Of a stretch of DNA of 64,000 bases, positions 18,020 to 26,578 are shown piece by piece. Source of the DNA: an uncultured Lachnospiraceae bacterium (GTDB taxonomy: Bacteria > Bacillota > Clostridia > Lachnospirales > Lachnospiraceae); the NCBI GenBank assembly GCA_905199445.1, contig CAJKGK010000004.1:82023-146022 (forward strand), written 5' to 3'. The translations under genes were made by a program, and so were the position numbers. The notes under the pieces are model-generated. The model was not told the origin of the DNA and searched no databases. It saw only the letters and a program-made list of their open reading frames with translations. Within the stretch, counting starts at the first letter, position 1. Each line of letters opens with the position of its first letter.

Positions 18020-18943
18020 ATGTTCAAGTATGCTTATCAGGTTCCGGAAAACAAAAAAATCCGTGTCATTGTCCACACAGACTGTAAAAATGAGGCGGAT
18101 GACCAGTTTGCCCTGGCTCATCATCTGATGACCCCCCAATTCGTTGTCAAAGGTATTATCGCAGGCCATTTTGAGGCCAACCACAGCGTTTACGGCGTGG
18201 AAGAAACCATGGATGCCAGTTACGCTGAAATTCTCAAAGTTTTAAAATTAATGGGTCTTGAAGGTGAGTATCCGGTTTATAAGGGGGCCAAAAAAGCCAT
18301 GCCCGATGAACAGACGCCCGTAGAATCCGAAGGTGTTGATTTCTTAATTGAAGAGGCCATGAAAGACGATCCCCTTCCTTTATACGCGGTTTTTCAGGGC
18401 TGTCTCACAGATCTGGCCAGTGCTTATTTAAAAGAACCTAAAATCGCCCGGCGTATGACCGTTGTATGGATCGGCGGCGGCCCATATCCATCGGGAGGCT
18501 TTGAATTTAACCTGCTTCAGGATATTCATGCAGCCAACGTTGTTTTTGGTTCCGATCTTCCTTTATGGCAGATTCCGGAAAATGTTTATAAAGCCATGGA
18601 AGTCTCCCTTGCCGAACTTCAGTATCGTGTAGCCCCCTGCGGCGACATCGGAAAATATTTATTTGAGCAGATGGTTGATTTTAATAACCGTATGACCGCT
18701 TATGTGCCATGGCCACATGGAGAAAGCTGGGGTCTGGGCGATCAGGGTACGGTGACCGTGCTTCTGGAAGAAAACAACAGAGGCAATTGGGACTGGATAC
18801 CGGCACCTCAGTTTTCCAAAGAAATGTACTATATTCATAAACAGGAAAACCGGCCCATCCGGGTTTATCACACACTGGATTCCCGTTTTACGCTGGAAGA
18901 CTTCTACTGTAAGCTGGCGCTGAATTTCCCGCCAAAACACTAA
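18020..18943 (+). CDS. Nucleoside-hydrolase-superfamily protein with altered metal motif
   Basis: 307 aa. Inosine-uridine nucleoside hydrolases have an N-terminal calcium site of DTDPGIDD form. Here residues 19-28 read HTDCKNEADD, so the first Asp is replaced by His19 and the loop is longer, while Asp21 and the Asp27-Asp28 pair remain. The C-terminal block YHTLDSRFTLEDF looks like the family's end. ATG 18020 is chosen because AGGAGG lies nine bases upstream; an earlier in-frame ATG at 17996 lacks a site. It is divergent from the isomerase operon and shares operator-like repeats with it. It may release a pentose from an N-riboside or a related glycoside; the substrate is unknown. Confidence 0.7.
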   Translation: MFKYAYQVPENKKIRVIVHTDCKNEADDQFALAHHLMTPQFVVKGIIAGHFEANHSVYGVEETMDASYAEILKVLKLMGLEGEYPVYKGAKKAMPDEQTPVESEGVDFLIEEAMKDDPLPLYAVFQGCLTDLASAYLKEPKIARRMTVVWIGGGPYPSGGFEFNLLQDIHAANVVFGSDLPLWQIPENVYKAMEVSLAELQYRVAPCGDIGKYLFEQMVDFNNRMTAYVPWPHGESWGLGDQGTVTVLLEENNRGNWDWIPAPQFSKEMYYIHKQENRPIRVYHTLDSRFTLEDFYCKLALNFPPKH

Positions 18944-18952
18944 GATCCGTTA

Positions 18953-18998
18953 AAAATCGGGCGTATGCCAAAACCTATTTCAGCATACGCCCGATTTT
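18953..18998. terminator. Bidirectional terminator between convergent genes, overlapping the PucR 3' end
   Basis: Perfect 16-base arms at 18953-18968 and 18983-18998 with A and T runs on both sides, so it works in both directions. The right arm encodes the last codons of the PucR-type regulator (KIGRM before LK-stop). Confidence 0.92.
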
Positions 18999-20558
18999 CA
19001 TAGAAACCTCATATTCAAAAAATCTGTCCTCATCTTCCGGGGTGAGATGAATCATTTCACAAATTCTGTTCAATCTGTAAAAGAAACTGCTTTTATGAAT
19101 ATGGAGCACCGCCGCAGCCCGAAGGGCGTTCCGTCCACATTCAAGATACATACACAGTGTTCTCAAATACTCCGTCCGGTGTATTTGATCATATTGTTCC
19201 AACTGGCGTAAATCCGGATGCACAGCCGCCTGAAGCCACTGCCGCCGTGTAAATCGTTCTCCTTCACCGCCTGGTGTACTGTCTGATACAAGGATTTCCA
19301 TACAATAATCTCCAAAATCCAGAAAGTTTCCGGCCATTCCCCGCTCACGTCCGTATTCAATAAGTTTTCTTGCCTGAGCATAATACACCGGGGCATCGGT
19401 AAGTTTTTCAAATCTGTAGCTAAAAGCCCCAAGAATACGATTCACTGATGTAAACTCCCGAAGTTTTATCCATGTTCCCTCATCCATGGGAAACAGCCCG
19501 TCCCCTGTAAGCAAAACAACAATATCTCCTCTGTAAAAAGCCGCCATACCATTATCCAAAATCGTCAGCAGCTGCTCAAGGTAATATTGGTTGTTAATAT
19601 GCCCCAAGGACAAATCTTCAAAAGCAAAGATAAAAATCCAGTGATGCATGCCCGGATGTCGTCCCAGTCCGGCCATTCTTGCAGACACGTCCGGCACATT
19701 TTCCATACTGCCTTCCAGAAGGTCAGACAGAAAATATTCATATTTAAAGCCCGACTTTTCCGTAAAAAAGCTGCTTTTTTGCATCTCCACGGACAGCATT
19801 TTACAAAGAACCTCCGCAAATTCCAGATCTCTTTGGGTAAATGCCCGTCGATCAGACAAAATGCATACATATCCCACACAAATATGATGAATACGGATAC
19901 CGCAGTACATCATATGCATGCCCAGTTCTTCACGCCATGTAATAAATCCGTGAACTTCATTAAAAATCCGTTCAATCAGCCCTTCCCGGTTCATAGAATC
20001 AACGGAGGCGGGCTTCATATACTGACGGCCGCCTCTGATTTCAAAATCCAGTATATTTTCATGTTCCGGATAATTTTCAAGAATAGAAAAACTGGTATCA
20101 CACACAACGATGGGGTTTTCAAGATATACAAAGGCAGCTCTGATAATGCCCTCGATCCCGCTGCCCGATTCAAGGGCCTCAAACATCAATTCTTTATGTT
20201 CATTAAACTGGACACAGCTTAAAAGCTCATCCTGCACCAGTTCATACACTGTCATCAGAGAAAATTCCCCGGACAAAACCAGTACATTTTTCGGCCAGAC
20301 CTGGCCATAATCAGGATTTTCCCTATCGGTCGGACCACAGATCAGAGCGCAGCAGTCCTGTGCAGGGCTGTCAGACTGTCTCCAGGAACCAATGTAGATA
20401 ATCCCCTGATGTGTCTGCCGACTTTCCGTAAGATTTTCTGTAGATTTTTCAGATGTAAAACGAATATAATTAATTTTACACCGCCCGTCATAGGTTCCCC
20501 GGACAACTGTATGAAGGCTTCTCTCCAACCGGTGTACAATATCCCTCAGATATGCCAT
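18975..20558 (-). CDS. PucR/CdaR-family transcriptional regulator
   Basis: 527 aa. The C-terminal 60 residues are the PucR-type HTH (ECGRNALRAAAVLHIHKSSFFYRLNRI), and the middle resembles the GGDEF-like region of these regulators. The N-terminal half (about 1-280) would be the sensory part; I do not recognise a specific domain. It starts 40 bases after the AAA+ gene, so the two are probably co-transcribed. It ends with a TAG stop at 18977-18975. A target could be its own operon or the divergent flavin reductase. Confidence 0.82.
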   Translation of the reverse strand: MAYLRDIVHRLERSLHTVVRGTYDGRCKINYIRFTSEKSTENLTESRQTHQGIIYIGSWRQSDSPAQDCCALICGPTDRENPDYGQVWPKNVLVLSGEFSLMTVYELVQDELLSCVQFNEHKELMFEALESGSGIEGIIRAAFVYLENPIVVCDTSFSILENYPEHENILDFEIRGGRQYMKPASVDSMNREGLIERIFNEVHGFITWREELGMHMMYCGIRIHHICVGYVCILSDRRAFTQRDLEFAEVLCKMLSVEMQKSSFFTEKSGFKYEYFLSDLLEGSMENVPDVSARMAGLGRHPGMHHWIFIFAFEDLSLGHINNQYYLEQLLTILDNGMAAFYRGDIVVLLTGDGLFPMDEGTWIKLREFTSVNRILGAFSYRFEKLTDAPVYYAQARKLIEYGRERGMAGNFLDFGDYCMEILVSDSTPGGEGERFTRRQWLQAAVHPDLRQLEQYDQIHRTEYLRTLCMYLECGRNALRAAAVLHIHKSSFFYRLNRICEMIHLTPEDEDRFFEYEVSMKIGRMLK

Positions 20559-20598
20559 ATTCTATACCTTTCTGCTCCAATCCTTAGCTTGCATCCAA

Positions 20599-22083
20599 TT
20601 ATCCCAAAAGACGGCGCACCATCTCCCCATCAAAAATCACAGAAGGCACATGATCTACCTCGATTTGATAAAGCGCATTGGCCGCAATATGCTCAGCCGC
20701 CTGTTCTAAATCCCGAATACCGCTTGTATGTGCGTGAAGCTTAATAATCTCGTCCAGCGCCTCTGGTGTAATCCCACATTCCTCTGTCTCCATTCCCATC
20801 CGTCTGAGAACCTTTGGCAGTGCATACTGTGAAAATATAATTTTTTTCTCTTCCGGTGTATAATCCGGAATATCAATCACGGCGAATCTGGACATTAACG
20901 GTGCGCTGATCTGGCTCTTGTCGTTGGCTGTGGCAATGGGATAAACGCCTACCGTAGGCACCATACATTCCATATAGTTGTCGGTAAAGCCCAGATTATC
21001 CAACAGTGTCAGCAGCACATCCGCCGGATTGCCGCTGCCCTTTCCCGACGAAGCTTTGTCCAGCTCATTAATAATAAATACAAGATTCGATGCGCCGGCC
21101 ATGGAAAAAGCCTCCATAATAATCCCTGGCTTGGCATTGGCATATATACGTGAACTTCCTGTAAGCTGTTCAGGATCATTAATAGAACTCATATCCAGGG
21201 TTGTCCACGGCAGTTTCAGAATCCGGGCAACCGCATAAGCAATCTGGGACTTTCCGGTTCCCGCAGGTCCCACCAGCAGCAGGCCATAAGCCGGAAGTGT
21301 ATGGGTTCTGTTAATCTGAATAATCGTTTCCATGATTCGCTGTTTAACCCGCTCCATGCCATAAAGCTCCTCATCCAGAATCTGTCTGGCCGCTTTAGGG
21401 TCAATCGCCTCAAAATAATTATGCTTCCACTGAATATTCATCATCATGGACAGGGCCCGCTGGGCATGGCGGCGCTCCTCTGCAGAAACTTCATGAGATC
21501 TGGCCACCGCCAGATTTCTTCTGGCCCACAGCCGGATATGATCCGGCATGGTTTTCCCCGCACAGGTTATAAAATCGGTAATACTTTGAATACTGGTCAG
21601 TTTCATGCTGTCTCCGGTCTCATCCTGGTCTTCGTTGTCGCACTCAGCCTCTGGTGCACTGCTGGCCAAAAGGCGCTCGATCATAAACTGTAAAAACCCA
21701 TCCTCCGCTGACAGCTTTTTCCCGCCGCCAAAAGCAATTTCCCGAATCCGGTAAACTGCATAGCCTTCACTGCGGTTTTCGCCGGAAAGGCGCACATTAA
21801 TATGATTTTCTCCCAGCCAGCGGATTAAACTTACAAAACGGGCATCAATTTTTAAAATACTGGCATCAAAAGTTTCATGATCTTCCTTAAATTCAAAGGC
21901 CGTAGCCTTCACCGGATTGGTAAAGACACCGCAGGAATGGTGGGGCCACGTCCTGGCGCTGTTATCTAAAAGTAAGATCGGCTGCTGGGGTGTCACCTGG
22001 GATGCATTGGATTTAAAAATTGTATATGTACATTCAGGTGTAAGTTTAGAATCTGAAGTCCTGCTGAAATCAAAAACCGGCAT
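20599..22083 (-). CDS. Lon-type AAA+ ATPase lacking the protease domain
   Basis: 494 aa. Residues 240-490 match the Lon AAA module: Walker A GPAGTGKS (272-279), a GSSRIYANAKPG loop like Lon's RTYVGALPG, sensor 1 IATAND, an Arg in PLMSRF, and the C-terminal helical lid (TSGIRDLEQAAEHIA). There is no S16 Ser-Lys protease domain and the protein stops after the lid. Walker B reads VFIINELDKA, so the usual Mg-binding Asp is Asn339, next to Glu340. The N-terminal 230 residues are unassigned, with an acidic stretch near 145-158. A chaperone- or MoxR-like remodelling role is inference. Confidence 0.75.
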   Translation of the reverse strand: MPVFDFSRTSDSKLTPECTYTIFKSNASQVTPQQPILLLDNSARTWPHHSCGVFTNPVKATAFEFKEDHETFDASILKIDARFVSLIRWLGENHINVRLSGENRSEGYAVYRIREIAFGGGKKLSAEDGFLQFMIERLLASSAPEAECDNEDQDETGDSMKLTSIQSITDFITCAGKTMPDHIRLWARRNLAVARSHEVSAEERRHAQRALSMMMNIQWKHNYFEAIDPKAARQILDEELYGMERVKQRIMETIIQINRTHTLPAYGLLLVGPAGTGKSQIAYAVARILKLPWTTLDMSSINDPEQLTGSSRIYANAKPGIIMEAFSMAGASNLVFIINELDKASSGKGSGNPADVLLTLLDNLGFTDNYMECMVPTVGVYPIATANDKSQISAPLMSRFAVIDIPDYTPEEKKIIFSQYALPKVLRRMGMETEECGITPEALDEIIKLHAHTSGIRDLEQAAEHIAANALYQIEVDHVPSVIFDGEMVRRLLG

Positions 22084-22277
22084 ATTTATCCCTCCAAATT
22101 TATCATGCTTATTTATCTTTCTGACTGATGACGATTTTTACTGATTTTAAGTTTATCATGGATCATTCAGATGAACAAGTCGTTTATGATTATCATATAG
22201 ACAAAAGTCTAAATAGACAGCTGCAAACCGCCTTATTTTTTCGTCTTCAGTCGGAAGAAAAATGCGAAAAAAAGGCT

Positions 22278-22283
22278 TATAAT
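22278..22283 (+). promoter_or_regulatory. Candidate -10 of the flavin reductase gene
   Basis: TATAAT 43 bases before ATG 22326. No good -35 is visible upstream. The rest of the 242-base divergent gap (22084-22325) shows no clear operator. Confidence 0.35.
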
Positions 22284-22325
22284 CCCAATTATAAAACTGA
22301 CACTAAAACGAGAGGAGATTTTACC

Positions 22326-24341
22326 ATGGACAAATATCCAAATCTATTTACACCGATGACCATCCGGGGCAAGACTTACAAAAACCGTCTCATTGCAGCT
22401 CCTACACTTTTTTCTCATGCCGTATATTTTCTTCCTGAAATTGCAGAAAATGTATACCGCATGGTAGAAAATCGTGCCAAAGGCGGTTTTGCTGCCGTAT
22501 CTACAGGAGAAATTTCAGTCAATGCCGAGGAGGGCATTACGCTTTTTGTAGAGCGACCAATTGACTTTGTTCACCATGAGGGACCGGACTTTGAAAAAAT
22601 GAAGGAATATGCTGACCGCATCAAAAAGCACGGCGCGCTGGCCTATCTGGAATTCTGTCACGAAGGATCCCGCGCGGAAACAAAACCACCTTATCAGCCC
22701 TGGGGACCGGATCATTATATCCGGGAAGACGGCGTCGAGGTTCTGGCCATGACTCCGGAAATGATGAAAAAAGTCTGCGATGATTTCAGAACCATTTCCC
22801 GCTTTGCCAAAGCCTGCGGTTTTGACGGTGTACTTGTCCACGGCGGCCATGGCTTTAATATGCAGCAGTTTATCTCCCCATGGACCAATCACCGTACCGA
22901 TGAATTTGGCGGAAGTATGGAAAATCGTGCCCGTTTCCCCAAAATGCTTCTGAACGCCGTGCGTGAAGGTATTGGAAAAGATATGATTCTGGAACTGAGA
23001 TTCAGCGCCGAAGATGGTGTTCCCGGCGGTATGACGATCGAAGATACAGTGGAATTCTGTAAAGAAATCGACGGCATGGCAGATATTATCCATATTTCTA
23101 ACGGACTGAAATGGGCCGGCAATCAGACACAGACCTTTTCAGACTTTTTTGATGTTCACGGCGTTAATGTAGACTTTGCCGCCAAAGTTAAGGCTGCCGT
23201 AAAAAAATCTAGAGTTGCGGTGATCGGCGGTATCAACAGTCCTCAAATGTGCGAGGACATTATTGCCTCAGGAAAAGCCGATTTTGTGGAACTGGGCCGT
23301 CAGGGATTTGCAGATCCTGAGTTTCCCAATAAGATTCTCAGCGGCAGAGAAGACTATATTCGACGCTGCGTCCGGTGTTTTCAGTGCTATCCCGGCTTTT
23401 GCGAACACAAAACCGATGTCCCTTTATGGGAAAAAGGACTGTCACAGGAGGAAGTGGCCAAAATCTACAGCCCGGCTTCCATGGGCCGCTGCGCCATTAA
23501 TCCCAACTCCGGCTTTGGACACTACCCCGACCGTATGCCTGTGCCTGAAGCCAGCCGTCATGTCCTGATTATCGGCGGCGGTGTTGGCGGTCTGCAGGCA
23601 GCCATCACAGCCACACAGCGGGGGCATTCGGTTACCCTCCTGGAAAAAACAGACCGCCTGGGCGGGATTATAAATTTTACAGACACCGACGAAGACAAGA
23701 TTGACCTGAGAAACTTTAAAAATCTTCTGATCCGTGAAGCCAATGAAAGCGGTGCCTGTATCCGTCTGAACACTGAATGTACACCGGAAATGATCCAATC
23801 CATCAATCCGGATGCTGTCATTATCGCAGTCGGTTCTCACCCCTTTGTTCCGCCAATAAAGGGCATTGAAAATGCCGTGAATGCCCTGGAGGTTTATTCC
23901 AAAATGGATGAGATCGGTCAATCTGTGGTCATGGTGGGCGGCGGACTTGTAGGCTGCGAAGTGGGACTGCATCTGGCCAGCCACGGCCACAATGTCACTG
24001 TGGTAGAAATGCAGAACATGATGGCATTTGAGACTTTTGGCTATTACCGCAATGCCCTGCTGGACGAAATGGACAAGCGCCACATCCGTCAGCTTCTGGG
24101 GGCCAAATGCCTGGAATTTAAACAAGACGGCGTTCTTGTATCTAAGGATAACCAGAAACTTTTTGTTCCTGCAGATACCTGCATCTTTTCCATGGGCATG
24201 AAGCCAAATTCAGATACAGTGGATGCGCTGAAAAATGCCTGTGCGCAAAGACCGGTTCATGTCATCGGAGACTGCAGTATGGCCGGAAAGCTAGGGGATG
24301 CTGTCAGAGCAGGCTATATGGCTGCCATGGAAATCCTTTAA
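22326..24341 (+). CDS. Old-yellow-enzyme family NADH:flavin/4Fe-4S oxidoreductase (FadH/BaiCD type)
   Basis: 671 aa. Residues 1-370 form the FMN TIM barrel (HGGHGFNMQQFISPWTNHRTDEFGG at 172-196), Cys348, Cys351, Cys354 or Cys359 and Cys389 provide the iron-sulfur cluster, and 410-671 carry FAD and NAD folds (IGGGVGG at 416-422 and VGGGLVG). This is the layout of 2,4-dienoyl-CoA reductase and of gut enoate, bile-acid and flavonoid reductases. ATG 22326 has GAGGAG upstream; the frame opens 198 bases earlier without a ribosome site. Monocistronic, ended by the terminator at 24352. Substrate unknown; activated C=C double bonds are typical. Confidence 0.87.
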   Translation: MDKYPNLFTPMTIRGKTYKNRLIAAPTLFSHAVYFLPEIAENVYRMVENRAKGGFAAVSTGEISVNAEEGITLFVERPIDFVHHEGPDFEKMKEYADRIKKHGALAYLEFCHEGSRAETKPPYQPWGPDHYIREDGVEVLAMTPEMMKKVCDDFRTISRFAKACGFDGVLVHGGHGFNMQQFISPWTNHRTDEFGGSMENRARFPKMLLNAVREGIGKDMILELRFSAEDGVPGGMTIEDTVEFCKEIDGMADIIHISNGLKWAGNQTQTFSDFFDVHGVNVDFAAKVKAAVKKSRVAVIGGINSPQMCEDIIASGKADFVELGRQGFADPEFPNKILSGREDYIRRCVRCFQCYPGFCEHKTDVPLWEKGLSQEEVAKIYSPASMGRCAINPNSGFGHYPDRMPVPEASRHVLIIGGGVGGLQAAITATQRGHSVTLLEKTDRLGGIINFTDTDEDKIDLRNFKNLLIREANESGACIRLNTECTPEMIQSINPDAVIIAVGSHPFVPPIKGIENAVNALEVYSKMDEIGQSVVMVGGGLVGCEVGLHLASHGHNVTVVEMQNMMAFETFGYYRNALLDEMDKRHIRQLLGAKCLEFKQDGVLVSKDNQKLFVPADTCIFSMGMKPNSDTVDALKNACAQRPVHVIGDCSMAGKLGDAVRAGYMAAMEIL

Positions 24342-24351
24342 AAACAAAAAA

Positions 24352-24392
24352 TGTGCCTGGGACACTTGGTTTACCCATCGTCCCAAGGCACA
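24352..24392. terminator. Bidirectional terminator between convergent genes
   Basis: Arms TGTGCCTGGGAC (24352-24363) and GTCCCAAGGCACA (24380-24392), paired except for a small internal bulge, with A-rich flanks on both sides. Serves the flavin reductase (plus) and the ABC-2 permease (minus). Confidence 0.85.
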
Positions 24393-24399
24393 AAACCGT

Positions 24400-25026
24400 C
24401 TAAAATTCCTTTTTTCTGTAAATACTCAAAGAAACCAAAACAGAAATGCCATACAGTACAGCAATCAGGATCCCGGCTCCAATTTTCACATATTGAAAAG
24501 AAAACGGAAGCGCAGATAAATTTGGCATCATTTTATTTTGTTCTAAAAACAGAATGATACAAAAAGGAATCAGATACATCGCCATAAGAAATATTCGCCC
24601 CCGCTCAGCCCCCATTTTAAACAGCACCGGAAGAAACAGCGCAATATAAATCATTCCCAATCCCAGAAATTCAATAATAAATGTGAGATTCAACACGTTT
24701 TCCGGATGAAGCACCGTGACAAGCAAATTGATACCTGTGGCAAGTCCGGCCATGACCCCCAAAAAAGCTGTACAGAAAACGTAACGGGAAATCACATAAA
24801 CATCCCGAGTGGCAGGAAGTGTGTTGGCATAAATATCCCACTTGCACTGTTCATCCGAGCTAAAAAGGTTCACCGGAGCCAGCATACCAAACAATACAGT
24901 GACAATACTGACCATGGAGGCATCTCCGGAATAAATACTGTAAATGCCATAAATCACAACAACAACGCCCATGATCAGCAGCTGTTTTTTTATGGTATAA
25001 AAATCTTTCAGCATTAAGCCGCCCAT
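24400..25026 (-). CDS. ABC-2 type exporter permease
   Basis: 208 aa with about six membrane helices (for example LLIMGVVVVIYGIYSIYSG near the start and IGAGILIAVLYGISVLVSL near the end). ATG directly follows the TAA stop of the ATPase, so translation is coupled. Together they form a small exporter of the kind controlled by YtrA-type GntR repressors, often linked to cell-envelope stress or peptide export. Cargo not identifiable. Confidence 0.82.
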   Translation of the reverse strand: MGGLMLKDFYTIKKQLLIMGVVVVIYGIYSIYSGDASMVSIVTVLFGMLAPVNLFSSDEQCKWDIYANTLPATRDVYVISRYVFCTAFLGVMAGLATGINLLVTVLHPENVLNLTFIIEFLGLGMIYIALFLPVLFKMGAERGRIFLMAMYLIPFCIILFLEQNKMMPNLSALPFSFQYVKIGAGILIAVLYGISVLVSLSIYRKKEF

Positions 25027-25908
25027 TTATTCATCCCCCTTTGTATAATACAGCATGATCTGTTCCAGGCTGACACGCTCCAGCGGCCATGTCTCCGGCA
25101 CCCGATGACGCAAAACAAGGGCCTCGGCGCCAAAAGCATTCAGACGGGCGCCTACAATAGCCTCTCTGCGTACACACTCAAGTTCCTCCCTAGAACATTT
25201 TAAAATTCCGTGTCGTTCCAAAAGTTCATCCTTATTTTCTGACAAAAGGATCTGCCCTTTATGGATAAATGTAATATAATCGCATATTTTTTCCAGATCA
25301 CTGAGTATATGTGAGGAAAGAAAAACACTGTGATTCTCATCCTGTATAAATTCCATCAGCTGATCCAGAAGTTCATCTCTGACAATAGGATCCAGACCGC
25401 TGGTCGCCTCATCCAAGATCAGCAGACGAGTATCATGAGACATGGCAACCGCCAGGGAAAGCTTCATTTGCATTCCCCTGGAATAGTCCTTGACCTTCCG
25501 GTCTGCGGGAAGCTTGTACACCTTCAGAAAATTATAAAATCTGTTTTTGTCCCACGTTTTATACATCATTTTCATTAATTGCCCCACTTCACCTGCGGTC
25601 ATCTCTGCCGGAAAATGACATTCATCCAAAACAACACCAATCCATTCCCGTTCACGGCGGCCAAGGGTTTTATGGTTCTGTCCAAAAACCATGATTTCAC
25701 CGGAATCCTCATGGACCAAATCCATAATTAATTTTATTGTCGTACTTTTTCCCGCACCGTTTTCTCCAATAAAGCCCATAATACTTCCGGCGGGAACATC
25801 TATGTTCATATTTTTCAGGGAAAAATTTTTGTATACTTTTGTAACATTGCGAATACTCAAAACAGGATCCGTACCGGACACTGCGGCTGTATCAAAAAAC
25901 GCCTTCAT
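25027..25908 (-). CDS. ABC exporter ATPase (YtrB type)
   Basis: 293 aa. Walker A GENGAGKST near residue 55, signature YSRGMQMKLSLA near 145 and Walker B LLILDEATSGLDP. A C-terminal extension of about 60 residues follows the ATPase core. AAGGAG precedes ATG 25908. It lies 62 bases after the GntR regulator and directly before the permease. Confidence 0.88.
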   Translation of the reverse strand: MKAFFDTAAVSGTDPVLSIRNVTKVYKNFSLKNMNIDVPAGSIMGFIGENGAGKSTTIKLIMDLVHEDSGEIMVFGQNHKTLGRREREWIGVVLDECHFPAEMTAGEVGQLMKMMYKTWDKNRFYNFLKVYKLPADRKVKDYSRGMQMKLSLAVAMSHDTRLLILDEATSGLDPIVRDELLDQLMEFIQDENHSVFLSSHILSDLEKICDYITFIHKGQILLSENKDELLERHGILKCSREELECVRREAIVGARLNAFGAEALVLRHRVPETWPLERVSLEQIMLYYTKGDE

Positions 25909-25970
25909 AACCCATTTCTCCTTTTAACACACGCTTCAGGCAATCCAAAGGCTCTATACACCTTTGCTCC

Positions 25971-26351
25971 CTAAGACTCCTCATCAAAATAAATCATACG
26001 CAGCATCTCATCCAGTGCTTCAAAAGAAATCCCCGCACGCCTGGCCTGGTCTGCGGCTGACTTTAAAGAAGCTTCCATTTCCCGAAGCTGCTGTTCCTTA
26101 ATCATTTCCATGTTCTGAGGGGCAATATAGCTTCCTTTCCCGGTATAAGAAACAATAAAACCCTCCCTTTCCAGTTCTTCATATGCGCGCTTTGTCGTAA
26201 TCACACTGATACGAAGCTCCTTGGCCAGCAGCCGCATAGAAGGCAGAGCGTCCCCTTCCTTCAATACACCGGCAACAATCATATCTCTGATCTGTGTAAC
26301 AATCTGATCATAGATGGGCTGACCATTGGAATTGCTGATTATAATATTCAT
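25971..26351 (-). CDS. GntR-family repressor, YtrA subfamily
   Basis: 126 aa. N-terminal winged HTH (PIYDQIVTQIRDMIVAGVL, then LPSMRLLAKELRISVITTKR) and a short C-terminal helical tail of about 50 residues, which is the YtrA form. ATG 26351 is chosen because it follows AGAGGTG; an upstream GTG-type opening adds six residues. Heads the regulator-ATPase-permease operon and is expected to repress it through the operator at 26460-26490. Confidence 0.87.
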   Translation of the reverse strand: MNIIISNSNGQPIYDQIVTQIRDMIVAGVLKEGDALPSMRLLAKELRISVITTKRAYEELEREGFIVSYTGKGSYIAPQNMEMIKEQQLREMEASLKSAADQARRAGISFEALDEMLRMIYFDEES

Positions 26352-26459
26352 CGGTTCACCTCTTATCATCCGGTGTACATGCCGGAATCATTATCGTATA
26401 TACGAAGATCATGGAGTCAAAAGATCTTTTGCCCCCACTGCCAATATATGTGTACATCA

Positions 26460-26490
26460 TATATTGTATATATGTATTATATACAATATA
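26460..26490. promoter_or_regulatory. Operator of the YtrA-type repressor (13-base inverted repeat)
   Basis: Perfect arms TATATTGTATATA (26460-26472) and TATATACAATATA (26478-26490) with a five-base centre. The repeat covers the -10 box of the promoter at 26476-26504, so binding would exclude RNA polymerase. Confidence 0.7.
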
Positions 26491-26504
26491 TACATATGTG
26501 TCAA
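26476..26504 (-). promoter_or_regulatory. Consensus sigma-A promoter of the gntR-ABC operon
   Basis: TTGACA (26504-26499), 17-base spacer, TATAAT (26481-26476) on the minus strand: an exact match to the sigma-A consensus. Its strength fits a promoter held down by a repressor. Confidence 0.88.
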
Positions 26505-26507
26505 TAT

Positions 26508-26545
26508 AAAAAAAGGACATCACCATGTCCCTTTTTCTAATCTCT
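26508..26545 (-). terminator. Terminator of htrA
   Basis: GGACAT-cacc-ATGTCC stem extended by A/T pairs, followed on the minus strand by a run of T. The T run leads directly into the -35 box of the gntR promoter. Confidence 0.85.
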
Positions 26546-26578
26546 TTTCAAGCTGTTTTTCATTCAGACAATGACCTG

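Noticed and set aside
20599..22083. Lon protease
   Set aside because: The ATPase matches Lon, but the protein ends after the lid domain and has no Ser-Lys protease domain.
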